DNA of 64,000 bases, taken from contig NZ_WPCU01000001.1 in the NCBI RefSeq assembly GCF_009742705.1, forward strand, positions 44,530 to 108,529, in the 5' to 3' direction. The position numbers and the translations under genes were made by a program. This DNA comes from Auraticoccus cholistanensis (GTDB taxonomy: Bacteria; Actinomycetota; Actinomycetes; Propionibacteriales; Propionibacteriaceae). Each line of letters begins with the position of its first letter. Within the stretch, counting starts at the first letter, position 1. The notes under the pieces are model-generated. The model did not search any database. It worked only from the letters and a program-made list of their open reading frames with translations, and had not been told where the DNA came from. Below, piece by piece: positions 25,548-35,355 of the stretch.

Positions 25548-25741
25548 GTCGGCAAGGCTATGTCTCCTCGACCGCAGTGCCGGAGGCACGCCCGAGACCG
25601 GGGCGCTGCGAACACGCGCAGCAAGAGGGCGTCGTCGGCGTCGGCCGCAATCTGATGGGTCGAGGTGGGTGACGTCCGCGGAAGGTCGCCTCGCCAGCAC
25701 ACGCCCGTGTTGCTCGGAGCGGCTGCTGCACCGCAGCGCTA

Positions 25742-25760
25742 TATTGTTATCCTGACAATA
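25742..25760. promoter_or_regulatory. Inverted repeat in the Nudix/ADP-ribosylglycohydrolase gap
   Basis: TATTGT and ACAATA form a perfect 6-bp inverted repeat with a 7-base centre, 17 bases before the ADP-ribosylglycohydrolase ATG. It is strikingly A/T-rich for this genome. It is a good candidate operator for the NrtR-type regulator. Confidence 0.55.
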
Positions 25761-25776
25761 GAAACGGGGTGTCGGT

Positions 25777-27228
25777 ATGGATCGAGATCGGATGGCAGGG
25801 GTGCTGGTCGGGCAGGCGTGCGGCGACGCGCTGGGGGTGCCGTACGAGTTCGGGAGCCGGGCCCTGGGCGAGCACCCGACCATGCTCGGGGGAGGGTTGG
25901 GTGCCTACGCCCCCGGTGAGTTCAGCGACGACACCCAGATGGCGGTGTGCATCGCCCAGGTGGCTGCCACCGGCGCCGACCTGACCAGCGACGCCGCGTT
26001 GGACGAGGTGGCGACCGCGTTCCTGGAGTGGCAACGGCTGGGTGCCACGGACATCGGCAACCAGACCGCCCGGGTGCTGGGGGCGGCTCTTCGGACCGAA
26101 GGCCCGGTCGGGCGTCGGATGACCGAGGCAGCGCGACGCGACCTCGCTGTGCACCCGCGGGGCGGGGCCGGCAACGGTGCGTTGATGCGCACCGCCGTGG
26201 TCGGGCTCACGCGGTTGGACGACCGCCGGCTCACTGCCGACGCGGCGGCGGCGGTGGCCGCGCTGACGCACCCGGACCCCGATGCCGTGGCCTCCTGCGT
26301 GCTGTGGTCGGAGGCGGTCCGCCGGGCGGTCGTGGACCGCGAGCTGGACGTCCACTCCGGCCTGGACCTGCTGCCGGTGGGGCAGCGCGACCGCTGGCGG
26401 GCTCTCCTGGACGAGGCCACGCAGGAGCAGCCCTCGCGATTCCTCCGCAACGGGTGGACGGTGACCGCGCTGCAGGCGGCCTGGTCGAGCATCGTGCACA
26501 CTCCCGTCCCGGCCGAGGAGCCGGCGGCCGGCAGCTTCGGATGCCTCCACCTGCAGCACGTCCTGGAGACGGCCATCAGGATCGGGCACGACACCGACAC
26601 CGTCGCCGCCATCGCCGGCGGTCTGCTGGGCGCGTACTGGGGTGTCTCGGCCGTGCCGGCCCGGTGGCGGCGGAAGGTCCACGGCTGGCCGGGCGTGCGG
26701 GTCCGCGACCTGGTGACGTTGTCGGTGCTGACCGGGGTGGGAGGTCGACCTGACTCCGCTGGGTGGCCGGGCGTGGCGCGGATGCCCTACGCCGAGCCAG
26801 GCTGGACGGCAGTACCGCACCCAGATGACGCCGGCGTGCTGCTCGGGACGGTGGGGGACCTGGGTCAGGCCGGTGACGCGGTGGTGTCGCTGTGTCGGCT
26901 CGGTTTCCACCAGGTGCCTGCGGCGGGAGTCCGGGAGGAGGACCACGTCGAGGTCTGGCTGCTCGACTCCGACGACCCTGCCGACAACCCCCATCTCGAC
27001 TTCGTGCTCGCCGACACCGCGTCCGTGGTCGCCGATCTGCGCGCGGAGGGGCGGACCGTCCTGGTGCACTGCGTGGCCGCCGAGCAGCGCACGCCGGCCG
27101 TCGCGGTGGCCTACGCGCGACGGCTCGGACGATCGGCGCAGGAGGCGCAGGCCGCGGTCGCCCAGGCGCTGCCGTCGACGAGGAGCTCGGGACGGCTGTG
27201 GGAGCGTGCGGCGTCGGTGTCGCTCTGA
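25777..27228 (+). CDS. ADP-ribosylglycohydrolase fused to a dual-specificity-phosphatase-like domain
   Basis: A 483-residue two-domain protein. Residues about 1-320 are an ADP-ribosylglycohydrolase (DraG/ARH fold, removes ADP-ribose from targets): GDALGVPYEFG, metal ligands in FSDDTQM, GNGALMR and GHDTDTVAAIAGG. Residues about 350-470 carry a phosphatase-like fold with the signature H-C-x5-R-T (HCVAAEQRT, about 431-439). The ATG has GGGGTG before it. It is divergent from an NrtR-type regulator whose usual ligand is ADP-ribose. The joint role of the two catalytic domains is unknown. Confidence 0.87.
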   Translation: MDRDRMAGVLVGQACGDALGVPYEFGSRALGEHPTMLGGGLGAYAPGEFSDDTQMAVCIAQVAATGADLTSDAALDEVATAFLEWQRLGATDIGNQTARVLGAALRTEGPVGRRMTEAARRDLAVHPRGGAGNGALMRTAVVGLTRLDDRRLTADAAAAVAALTHPDPDAVASCVLWSEAVRRAVVDRELDVHSGLDLLPVGQRDRWRALLDEATQEQPSRFLRNGWTVTALQAAWSSIVHTPVPAEEPAAGSFGCLHLQHVLETAIRIGHDTDTVAAIAGGLLGAYWGVSAVPARWRRKVHGWPGVRVRDLVTLSVLTGVGGRPDSAGWPGVARMPYAEPGWTAVPHPDDAGVLLGTVGDLGQAGDAVVSLCRLGFHQVPAAGVREEDHVEVWLLDSDDPADNPHLDFVLADTASVVADLRAEGRTVLVHCVAAEQRTPAVAVAYARRLGRSAQEAQAAVAQALPSTRSSGRLWERAASVSL

Positions 27229-27368
27229 GAGCCAGGATGCTGGAGTGCGCCATGTAGCGAGCACCGTATGTGTCGGCGCCCGCACCAGCAGGTGCGGTGG
27301 TCGTCGAGCTGTCCAGGACGGCTGCTCGACCCTGGCCAGTTGTCAGTGCCGTCCGGTAGACATATTGC

Positions 27369-29042
27369 GTGGCGCCCCGGCTGATCCCTCGGACACCGCT
27401 GTTCGACGCCGACAGCGGCGGTGAGGAGGCGGTCTGGCGCGCCCTCGTCGAGACGTTGCCTGACGAAGCTGCCCTCTTCGCCGGGGTCGAGCTCTTCTCG
27501 CGCGGCACCGAGGCGGAGATCGACCTGCTGGTGGCCTGGCCGGGGAGGGGCATCGCCGTGCTCGAGGTGAAGGGTGGCCGCATCCGCCGCCGTGACGGCG
27601 AGTGGCTGCAGGGCAACACCTCGGGCCGGGTGATCAACCCGGTCCGGCAGGCCAACCGAACCCGGCACCTGCTCATCGACCTGCTCAAGACCCGCGACGT
27701 CGCGATGGCCGCGAGCCGGATCGTCACCATGGTGGCGTTCCCTCACACCTACCTGCAAGGGGAGTGGCGAGGCAGCCTCGACCTGCACCCCAGCATGCTG
27801 CTCACACGGAGCGAGCTCGAGGGCGGCACCGCCGCTGAGCAGGTGGAGCGGGCTCTGTGGGAAGCGGGGGGTGGCCGCTCGCCCATCGACGAACAAGGTC
27901 GCGACGACCTCATCGACATCGTCGACCACGCTTTCCCGAGTCACGTCGAGCAGGTGGCGCTGGCCGCCGAGCACACCGACCACGCCGACCGCCTGACCGC
28001 CGAGCAGGCGCGGATGCTCGACGTGCTCGCCCACCAGCAACGGATGCGCATCGTCGGAGGCGCGGGCACGGGCAAGACCTACCTAGCGCTGCAGCAGGCG
28101 AGACGACGGGTCGACGCAGGGGAGCGGGTCGCCCTGCTCTGCTACTCGCGCGGCCTCGGTCGCTACCTGGAGCGCATGACCGCCGGCTGGCGGCGTCCGC
28201 CCGCCTATGTCGGCCTGTTCCACGACCTGCCGAAGCGGTGGGGAGCGGAACCGGGGGCCGACGACGACCCCGACTACTGGGAGCGACGGCTGCCGTTGCG
28301 GCTCGGAGAGCTCGCCGAGACGAGGCCGCAGGAGGAGCTGTTCGACTCGGTCGTCGTCGACGAAGCGCAGGACTTCGGGGAGCTGTGGTGGCCGTCCTTG
28401 CTGAAGTGCCTGCGTGACCCCGAGCGCGGTGGCCTGTTCGCCTTCATGGACGACGCCCAGCGGGTCTTCCCGCGGAACGGACAGGTGCCGATCGAGCTGG
28501 CTCCCTTCACCCTCTCCGGCAACCTGCGGTCGACTCGGCAGATCGCCCAGCTCTTCGGGTCCCTCGCGGGGAGCACGACGGACCCGCGGGGACTGAACGG
28601 CCCACCGGTGAGGCTGGTCGAGGCGTCGGTGGACGAGGCGATCGAGGTGGCAGACGAGGTGGTCGAGTCGCTGCTGGACGAGGGGTGGGAGCCCGGTCAC
28701 GTGGCGCTGCTGACCACCCAGCGGCGCCACCCCGCGCAGGTACACGACATCGAAGCCGTCGGGCATGCCGCGTACTGGGACAACTTCTTCTCCGGCGAGG
28801 ACGTCTTCTACGGCCACGTGCTCGGGTTCAAGGGGCTCGAGCGTCCGGTCGTCGTGCTGGTGGTCAACGGCTTCAAGCAGCCCGAGCGAGCGCGCGAGAT
28901 GCTTTACACCGGTCTCTCCCGGGCCCGCTCGCTGCTGGTGGTGGTTGGCCCTCGGGAGCTGGTGGAGACAGTCGGTGGTGACGGTGTGCGGCACCGGCTG
29001 CGCTCGGCCGAGACGATGACGACAGGCGGAGGAGCCGCGTGA
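27369..29042 (+). CDS. NERD nuclease-SF1 helicase fusion
   Basis: A 557-residue protein. The N-terminal NERD domain (about 15-125) has AEIDLLV (Asp near 52) and AVLEVKGG (E-V-K near 66-69). A linker precedes a UvrD/Rep-like SF1 ATPase: Walker A GGAGTGKT (about 231-238), Walker B VVVDEAQDF (about 328) and the arginine-finger segment YTGLSRARS (about 513). The helicase portion is short, lacking long 1B/2B insertions. It opens a four-gene operon and its last four bases overlap the next start. A role in foreign-DNA processing is inferred. Confidence 0.88.
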   Translation: MAPRLIPRTPLFDADSGGEEAVWRALVETLPDEAALFAGVELFSRGTEAEIDLLVAWPGRGIAVLEVKGGRIRRRDGEWLQGNTSGRVINPVRQANRTRHLLIDLLKTRDVAMAASRIVTMVAFPHTYLQGEWRGSLDLHPSMLLTRSELEGGTAAEQVERALWEAGGGRSPIDEQGRDDLIDIVDHAFPSHVEQVALAAEHTDHADRLTAEQARMLDVLAHQQRMRIVGGAGTGKTYLALQQARRRVDAGERVALLCYSRGLGRYLERMTAGWRRPPAYVGLFHDLPKRWGAEPGADDDPDYWERRLPLRLGELAETRPQEELFDSVVVDEAQDFGELWWPSLLKCLRDPERGGLFAFMDDAQRVFPRNGQVPIELAPFTLSGNLRSTRQIAQLFGSLAGSTTDPRGLNGPPVRLVEASVDEAIEVADEVVESLLDEGWEPGHVALLTTQRRHPAQVHDIEAVGHAAYWDNFFSGEDVFYGHVLGFKGLERPVVVLVVNGFKQPERAREMLYTGLSRARSLLVVVGPRELVETVGGDGVRHRLRSAETMTTGGGAA

Positions 29043-32000
29043 GGGTCGAGTACACGTCCTACGGTCGCCCGGCTCTGGAGCGGCTGGCGCACGTCGTCGG
29101 TGAGCTCAAGGCGGGTGACGCAATGGTGCCCGTGGTCGTCCTGGCACCCAGCAACATCGCCGGTCTCGTCGCGCGCCGCTTCCTCGCTCAGGGTGTGGCC
29201 GGAAGTCCGGGTGTGGCCGCCGTCGCCGTCAGCACGGTGCCCCGCTGGGCCGAGCAGCTGGCAGGGCCACGGATGCGTGGCCGCCGCCCGACCACCAGGT
29301 CGGTTCTAGCCGCCACCGCACGCGCGGTGCTGCGGTCGAACTTGGCCAGTTCGCTGGCCACGGTGGCCGACCACCCCGCCACCCTCGGTGCCGTAGCTGA
29401 GGCCTACGACGAGCTGCGGCCCCTGCCCGTCGCTGCCAGGCAGGCCGTGGCGGTGACGTCGAGGGTCACCGGTGAGGTGGTCGACGTGCAGGCGGCGATG
29501 GAGTCCCGGCTCGCAGACGACTGGTACGACACCGAGACGCTCTTGGAGACGGCGACCGACGTGGTCCTCGGCTCCGACCTCCGCACTCAGGTGGTGCTGT
29601 ACCTGCCCCAGACGCCGGAGCCCGGTGAGCTGCGGTTGCTCCGCGCCGTGGCCGACGCCGGCCGGCTTCACGTCGTCGCGGCCCTGACCGGCGTCCCGCG
29701 GCCGGACGCCGCTCTGCATCGGGCGCTGGAGCAGCTGGGCGCGGCGCCAGGAGGGGAGGACGTGGAGCAGGCCACGGCTGACCGGGTGATGACCAGCTCC
29801 GACTCCGACGACGAAGTTCGGTGTGTGGTGCGGGAGGTGGTCACCACGCTGCAGTCGACGCGAGCGGACCGGGTGGCGGTGCTGTACTCCGCCCGCGCCC
29901 CCTACGCGCGGCTGCTGCACGAGCACCTGGCCGCGGCGGGTGTGTCGGTCAACGGCCCAGGCAGTCGACCGGTGCAGGAGCGCGCGGTGGCTCGGATCCT
30001 GTTGGAGGTCCTCGCGCTCCCGGCTGACGACGTCGCCCGCGGTGCCTTGTTCGACGCGGTTGCGCATGCGCCCACACGCGACCTCGCCGGCAGATCCATC
30101 CCGCTCACCGGTTGGGAGCGGATCTCCCGCAGCGCCGGCGTGGTGCGAGGGGACGACTGGCAGCAACGGCTGGAGCTCTACGCCGCCGACCGTCGGACCG
30201 AGGCCGACCAGCTGGACCAAGAAGAAGGTCCCGGCTCGGGAGAGGGCGCACGACGCAACGCCGATCAAGCCGAGGCCTTGCGCGAGTTCGCCGTCGGGCT
30301 GCGGACCGGGTTCGCACACGCCGACTCCTTGACGTCGTGGGCGGAGCTGAGCGCGTGGTGCCTGAACCTCTTCACCACTCTCGTGGGTGAGCAGGCGGAG
30401 CTGCAGCAGCTGCCGGTCGAGGAGCAGTACGCCGCAGCTGCGATCACCTCCACGCTGCGTGGACTGGGCGAGCTCGACCGGGTCGCCGGTGACGTCTCGC
30501 TGGCTGCGTTGCGTGACCTGCTCACGCTGGAGCTGGGACGCGCACTGCCTCGGGTCGGCCGTTTCGGCGAGGGCGTGCTCGTCGCGCCGTTGTCGGCGGC
30601 GGTCGGTCTCGACCTCGACCACGTCTTCCTGGTCGGGCTCAGCGAGGACCTGTACCCCGGCCGGCAGCGTGAGGACGCCCTGCTGCCCGCGGCCGCGCGC
30701 GCGGCGGCACCAGACATGCTCCGCGGTATCCGGGACCGGATGGACGAGCGGCACCGCCATCTGCTGATCGCCTTGGCGAGCGCCCCGGAGGCGGTCGTCA
30801 GCTTCCCTCGTGGTGACCTTCGCCGCTCCACCCGTCGCCTCCCGTTGCGTTGGCTGCTCCCCACGCTCCGCCACCTCAGCGGAGAGCCGATGCTCTCGGC
30901 CACAGGGTGGGAGGCCGGCGAGTACGACAGCGCCCTCACCTCCTCCGGGTCGTTCGCCGGACAGCTGATGGGTGCTGCGCAGCTGGCTACCGAACAGGAG
31001 TGGCGGATCCGGGCATCCGCAGCCGGTGGCCTGCATGACGTGGTGGTCGCGTCAGCGACGGAGCTGGCTGATGCCCGCGCCGGAACGGCGTTCACCCGGT
31101 TCGACGGGCACCTCGCGGGAGCCGCAGGGCTACCCGACTACGCCCACGACGACACCCCGGTCTCCCCGACGCGGCTCGAGCAGCTGGCTGACTGCCCGCA
31201 CGCCTTCTTCGTCGAACGACTGCTGGGTGTCCGCCCGGTGGAGGTGCCCGAGGACGTCGTGCAGATCTCCCCGCTCGACCTCGGCACCCTGGTGCACGAG
31301 AGCCTCGACCAGCTCATCCACGAGTTCGAGGGCCGACTCCCAGGGTTCGGTGAACCGTGGAGCCTCGAGCAGCGGCAGCGGCTGGACGCCATCACCACAG
31401 AACGGGCCCAGCGGATGCAGGCGCGTGGCCTCACCGGACACCCGCGGCTGTGGGAACGGGACCAGACCGCCATCCGGCAGGCCATGGCCGAGCTGCTGGC
31501 CGAGGATGAGGAGGAGCGCGCCACCACCGGTGCCCGAGTGGTCAGGAGCGAGCTGGCCTTCGGCATGGGACACGGTGGCCCTGAGCCGGTCGAGGTGGCC
31601 CTCCCGGAGGGTCGTCTGCGGATGCGAGGGAGCGCCGACAAGGTGGACCAGGCTGCTGACGGGCGGCTGTACGTCACCGACATCAAGACCGGCAGCGACC
31701 GCAAGTACAAGGCGATTACCCAGGACAACCCCCTCGCCGGCGGGACCAGGCTGCAGCTGCCGGTCTACGGCTACGCCGCCCGCGAGCAGCTGGCCGACCG
31801 CGCCACACCGGTCGAGGCCAGCTACTGGTTCGTGATGCGCAACCACGGTCGGCGACGGATCTCGCTCACGCCGGAGGTCGAGTCCGAGTACGCCCGGGTC
31901 CTCGACATCCTCGTGCGCTCGATCGCGAACGGGCTGTTCCCGGTCCGCCCGCCGGTCGACGACGACTACGGATGGATCGCCTGCCGCTACTGCAACCCAG

Positions 32001-32113
32001 ACGGGGTGGGGTACGGCCCGCACCGCGACCGATGGCAACGTAAGCGGACCGACCCGGCCCTGGCGGAGCTGGTCGGGCTGCTGGAGCCCGCGACCACAGG
32101 AGACGCGTCATGA
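29039..32113 (+). CDS. AddB-like helicase/PD-(D/E)XK nuclease subunit
   Basis: A 1024-residue protein like AddB/AdnA-type subunits of bacterial DNA end-processing enzymes. The N-terminal half is a degenerate SF1 helicase fold without an intact Walker A. The C-terminus is a RecB-type nuclease: CPHAFF (Cys near 719), GTLVHESLDQL (His near 751), RGSADKVDQ and TDIKTG (D-I-K near 881). A CRYC pair near 981 suggests the iron-sulfur staple, although its fourth Cys is not obvious. Four-base overlaps join it to both neighbours, implying equimolar complex subunits. Confidence 0.82.
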   Translation: MRVEYTSYGRPALERLAHVVGELKAGDAMVPVVVLAPSNIAGLVARRFLAQGVAGSPGVAAVAVSTVPRWAEQLAGPRMRGRRPTTRSVLAATARAVLRSNLASSLATVADHPATLGAVAEAYDELRPLPVAARQAVAVTSRVTGEVVDVQAAMESRLADDWYDTETLLETATDVVLGSDLRTQVVLYLPQTPEPGELRLLRAVADAGRLHVVAALTGVPRPDAALHRALEQLGAAPGGEDVEQATADRVMTSSDSDDEVRCVVREVVTTLQSTRADRVAVLYSARAPYARLLHEHLAAAGVSVNGPGSRPVQERAVARILLEVLALPADDVARGALFDAVAHAPTRDLAGRSIPLTGWERISRSAGVVRGDDWQQRLELYAADRRTEADQLDQEEGPGSGEGARRNADQAEALREFAVGLRTGFAHADSLTSWAELSAWCLNLFTTLVGEQAELQQLPVEEQYAAAAITSTLRGLGELDRVAGDVSLAALRDLLTLELGRALPRVGRFGEGVLVAPLSAAVGLDLDHVFLVGLSEDLYPGRQREDALLPAAARAAAPDMLRGIRDRMDERHRHLLIALASAPEAVVSFPRGDLRRSTRRLPLRWLLPTLRHLSGEPMLSATGWEAGEYDSALTSSGSFAGQLMGAAQLATEQEWRIRASAAGGLHDVVVASATELADARAGTAFTRFDGHLAGAAGLPDYAHDDTPVSPTRLEQLADCPHAFFVERLLGVRPVEVPEDVVQISPLDLGTLVHESLDQLIHEFEGRLPGFGEPWSLEQRQRLDAITTERAQRMQARGLTGHPRLWERDQTAIRQAMAELLAEDEEERATTGARVVRSELAFGMGHGGPEPVEVALPEGRLRMRGSADKVDQAADGRLYVTDIKTGSDRKYKAITQDNPLAGGTRLQLPVYGYAAREQLADRATPVEASYWFVMRNHGRRRISLTPEVESEYARVLDILVRSIANGLFPVRPPVDDDYGWIACRYCNPDGVGYGPHRDRWQRKRTDPALAELVGLLEPATTGDAS

Positions 32114-35100
32114 CGCCCGCTGACAACCTGGCTCGCGACACCATCCGCACGGCCACCGACCAGACCCTCTTCGTCAACGCCGGCGCCGGATCGGGTAAGA
32201 CGCAAGCCCTCGTCGACAGAGTCACGACGCTGGTCCTCGAGGACGGCGTCCGGTTGGCCGAGGTCGCTGCGGTGACCTTCACCGAGAAGGCTGGCGCCGA
32301 ACTCCGGGACCGGCTCCGTGGGCGCTTCGAGCCGATCGGCCAGGACGCCGGCGAGCCGACCCACGCCCGCGCGCAGCAGGCGCTGGACGACCTCGACACG
32401 GCCGCGATCGGCACCCTGCACTCCTTCGCCCAGCGCATCCTCGCCAGCTACCCGATCGAGGCCGGTCTGCCGCCGGTCATCGAGGTGCTGGACGAGGTGG
32501 GCTCCAGCGTCGCCTTCGCCGACCGCTGGTCGACCCTGCAGCGGGTGCTCCTGGACGACGACGAGGTGGCCGAGCCGCTCCTCCTCGCGCTCGCGCTGGG
32601 GGTGAAGCTCGACCACATCCGGTCCCTGGTGCGGGCGCTGGGCAACGACTGGGACCTGATCCAGGAGCGCATCATCGACCAGCCACCTACGGTGCTCGAG
32701 GTGCCGGAGCTGGACGGCCTCCTGGCGGACGCCCACGCGGTGGTGGCGCTGTCCGGGCACTGCACCGACGACGAGGACCGGCTGCTAGCCCACCTCGAGA
32801 CCCTGCGTGAGGAGCTCGCGCTCCTCGCCGCCACCGATGACGTCCGCGTCCGCCTGGGCGGGCTGCGCCGGATCTCCCAGATCTCCTTCACGCAGGGGAA
32901 GAAGAAGTCGTGGGGCGTCGACGTGGCTGAGGTACGAGCCCGTGGGGCGGGCGTGCGAGACCTGGCTGGCGAGGTCGTGGCCGTCGTGGTCGACCGGTGC
33001 CTGCGGATCCTCGTACGGTGGGCCGGCCAGCAGGTGCTCGCCGCGGCGGAGGAGCGGCGTCGTGAGGGGCGGTTGGAGTTCCACGATCTTCTCGTGCTGA
33101 CCCGCGAGCTGCTGCGGCAGCAGCCCGCGGTCCGGGACGCGATGCACCAGCAGTACCAACGGCTGCTGCTCGACGAGTTCCAGGACACCGACCCGATTCA
33201 GATCGAGCTCGCCGTCCGCATCGCCGCCGGGGCCGCCGCGGAGCAGGACAACTGGCAGGACGTCGCTGTGCCCGAGGGACGGCTCTTCTTCGTGGGCGAC
33301 GCGAAGCAGTCGATCTACCGCTTCCGACGAGCAGACATCGCCACCTACCTGCAGGCGGAGCGCCGCCTCGGGAGGCGGCTGACGCTGTACACGAACTTTC
33401 GCACCGTCGCGCCGGTGCTGCAGTGGGTGAACGGCGTGTTCGTCTCGCTGATCGAAGGAGGCGAGGGTCAACCCTCCTACGAGCCACTGGCTCCGCACCG
33501 CTGGGACGCGGTTGAAGGACCTGCGGTGACCGTTCTAGGGGTGGAGGCGCACGAGGACAAGCCGAACGCAGACGAGATCCGTCGCCGCGAGGCCGCCGAC
33601 GTGGCTGCCGCGGTCCAGCGGGCGCTCCGTGACGGCTGGCAGGTGTGGGACGCCAGGCTCGGAGCCGAGGGCGGCTGGCGCGCCGCCGAGCACCGCGACA
33701 TCGCCGTGCTCGTGCCGGCGCGGACGTCGCTGCCATTTCTTGAGGACGCGCTTGACGGGGCCGGGATCCCCTTCCGGGCGGAGGCGAGCTCGCTGGTCTA
33801 CCAGAGCGAAGAGATTCGTGAGCTCTTCGCCGCCGCACGGGCGGTGGCGGACAGCACCGACGAGCTGTCTCTCGTAATGGCCCTGCGGTCACCCCTCTTC
33901 GGGTGCGGGGACGACGACCTGTGGCACTGGCGTCACGCTGGCGGCCGCATCCGGATCTGGTCGCGGCTGCAGGACGAGCACCCCCTTGCCGACGGCCCGG
34001 TCGGATCGGCGCTGTCCTACCTGCGTGGCCTGGCGCGGCGGGCGCGGTGGCTGCAACCCAGCGAGGTGCTGGCCGCGCTGGTGGCCGACCGACGGATGAT
34101 GGAGGTCGCTGCCGCGCGGCCACGTGGCCGTGACGTCTGGCGACGTGTGCGGTTCGTGGTCGACCAGGCGCGCGCCTGGCAGGAGGTGTCTTCGGGCGGG
34201 CTCCGTGCCTACCTGGCGTGGGCGGCCTTCCAGGCGCAGGAGGCGACGCGGGTCGCCGAGGCCGTGCTGCCCGAGACCGACAGCGACGCCGTGCACGCCA
34301 TGACGATCCACGCCGCCAAGGGGCTGGAGTTTCCGATCGTCGTGGTGTCCGGGTTGAGCTCGCAGTCGATGACGCCTCGCGGTGTCCGGCTGCTCTGGCG
34401 TGACGGCGGCTACCAGGTGAGGTTCGGGTCCCAGGTGCAGACCGACGACTTCGCCGAGGCCGCGCCCGTGGACGAGCAGATGGACGGCCTGGAGAAGCGA
34501 CGGCTGCTCTACGTCGCAGCGACTCGTGCCCGGGACCACCTGGTCGTCTCTCTGCACCGCAGGCCCGGCCAGACTACGGCCGCCAGCCTGCTGGCCGACG
34601 CAGGAGCCGCCGGCTTCGGGGCCCACCACTTCTCCGGCGCTGCGCAGCCCGAGGACGGTCCAGCCTCGCCGCCTCGTGTTGAGCCACCACCGGACTGGGA
34701 CGAGTGGCTGGCCGGAGTGCAGGCTGCGCGGGACGAGAGCGCCACCGTCCACACGGTCAGTGCGTCCGGCCTGGAGGGCACCGAACCGGAGGTCGAGCTC
34801 GGCGCCACCGAGGCACCCGACGGGATGGCCAAGGGGCCGCGGGACCTCGAGCTGCCGCCCTGGTCCAAGGGTCGCTATGGCTCGGCGGTCGGGCGTGCGG
34901 TCCACGGGGTGCTGCAGAGCGTCGACCTGGCCACCGGTGCCGGACTCGAGGCGGCGGTCGAGGCGCAGGTGCTGGCCGAGGGCGTCCTCGGGCAGGCCGA
35001 CCTAGTGCGGGACCTCGTCCGCTCGGCGCTGGGGAGCGAGCTGGTTCAGCGAGCCGCCGCCCGAGAGCACTGGCAGGAGAGCTACGTGGGCACCGTGCAG

Positions 35101-35355
35101 GACGACGGTCGTGTCCTCGAGGGCTACGTCGACCTCATCTTCCGTGAGGACGACGGGACGCTGGTCGTCGTCGACTACAAGACCGATGCCGTGCCCCCGG
35201 GAGGCATCGACTCCCGGGTGACGTACTACGCCCCGCAGATGAGGGCGTATCGCTCGTGTCTCGAGGCGGCGACCGGCACGGCCGTCAGGACCGTGTTGCT
35301 GTTCCTGCACCCGCAGACCGCGGTGGCCGTCGATGTCGAGGAGGCGGGACGCTGA
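32110..35355 (+). CDS. AddA/RecB-like helicase-nuclease
   Basis: A 1081-residue SF1A DNA helicase with a C-terminal nuclease. Motifs are in order: Walker A NAGAGSGKT (about 22-31), TFTEKAGAEL, LLDEFQDTDP (about 352), VGDAKQSIYRFR (about 395), TIHAAKGLEFP (about 731), YVAATRARDHL (about 800). The nuclease core GYVDLIF and VVVDYKTD (D-Y-K near 1018) follows. It matches the AddA/AdnB architecture. Its ATG overlaps the AddB-like stop by four bases. It is distinct from chromosomal recombination loci in being joined to a NERD helicase and a second nuclease gene. Confidence 0.9.
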   Translation: MTPADNLARDTIRTATDQTLFVNAGAGSGKTQALVDRVTTLVLEDGVRLAEVAAVTFTEKAGAELRDRLRGRFEPIGQDAGEPTHARAQQALDDLDTAAIGTLHSFAQRILASYPIEAGLPPVIEVLDEVGSSVAFADRWSTLQRVLLDDDEVAEPLLLALALGVKLDHIRSLVRALGNDWDLIQERIIDQPPTVLEVPELDGLLADAHAVVALSGHCTDDEDRLLAHLETLREELALLAATDDVRVRLGGLRRISQISFTQGKKKSWGVDVAEVRARGAGVRDLAGEVVAVVVDRCLRILVRWAGQQVLAAAEERRREGRLEFHDLLVLTRELLRQQPAVRDAMHQQYQRLLLDEFQDTDPIQIELAVRIAAGAAAEQDNWQDVAVPEGRLFFVGDAKQSIYRFRRADIATYLQAERRLGRRLTLYTNFRTVAPVLQWVNGVFVSLIEGGEGQPSYEPLAPHRWDAVEGPAVTVLGVEAHEDKPNADEIRRREAADVAAAVQRALRDGWQVWDARLGAEGGWRAAEHRDIAVLVPARTSLPFLEDALDGAGIPFRAEASSLVYQSEEIRELFAAARAVADSTDELSLVMALRSPLFGCGDDDLWHWRHAGGRIRIWSRLQDEHPLADGPVGSALSYLRGLARRARWLQPSEVLAALVADRRMMEVAAARPRGRDVWRRVRFVVDQARAWQEVSSGGLRAYLAWAAFQAQEATRVAEAVLPETDSDAVHAMTIHAAKGLEFPIVVVSGLSSQSMTPRGVRLLWRDGGYQVRFGSQVQTDDFAEAAPVDEQMDGLEKRRLLYVAATRARDHLVVSLHRRPGQTTAASLLADAGAAGFGAHHFSGAAQPEDGPASPPRVEPPPDWDEWLAGVQAARDESATVHTVSASGLEGTEPEVELGATEAPDGMAKGPRDLELPPWSKGRYGSAVGRAVHGVLQSVDLATGAGLEAAVEAQVLAEGVLGQADLVRDLVRSALGSELVQRAAAREHWQESYVGTVQDDGRVLEGYVDLIFREDDGTLVVVDYKTDAVPPGGIDSRVTYYAPQMRAYRSCLEAATGTAVRTVLLFLHPQTAVAVDVEEAGR

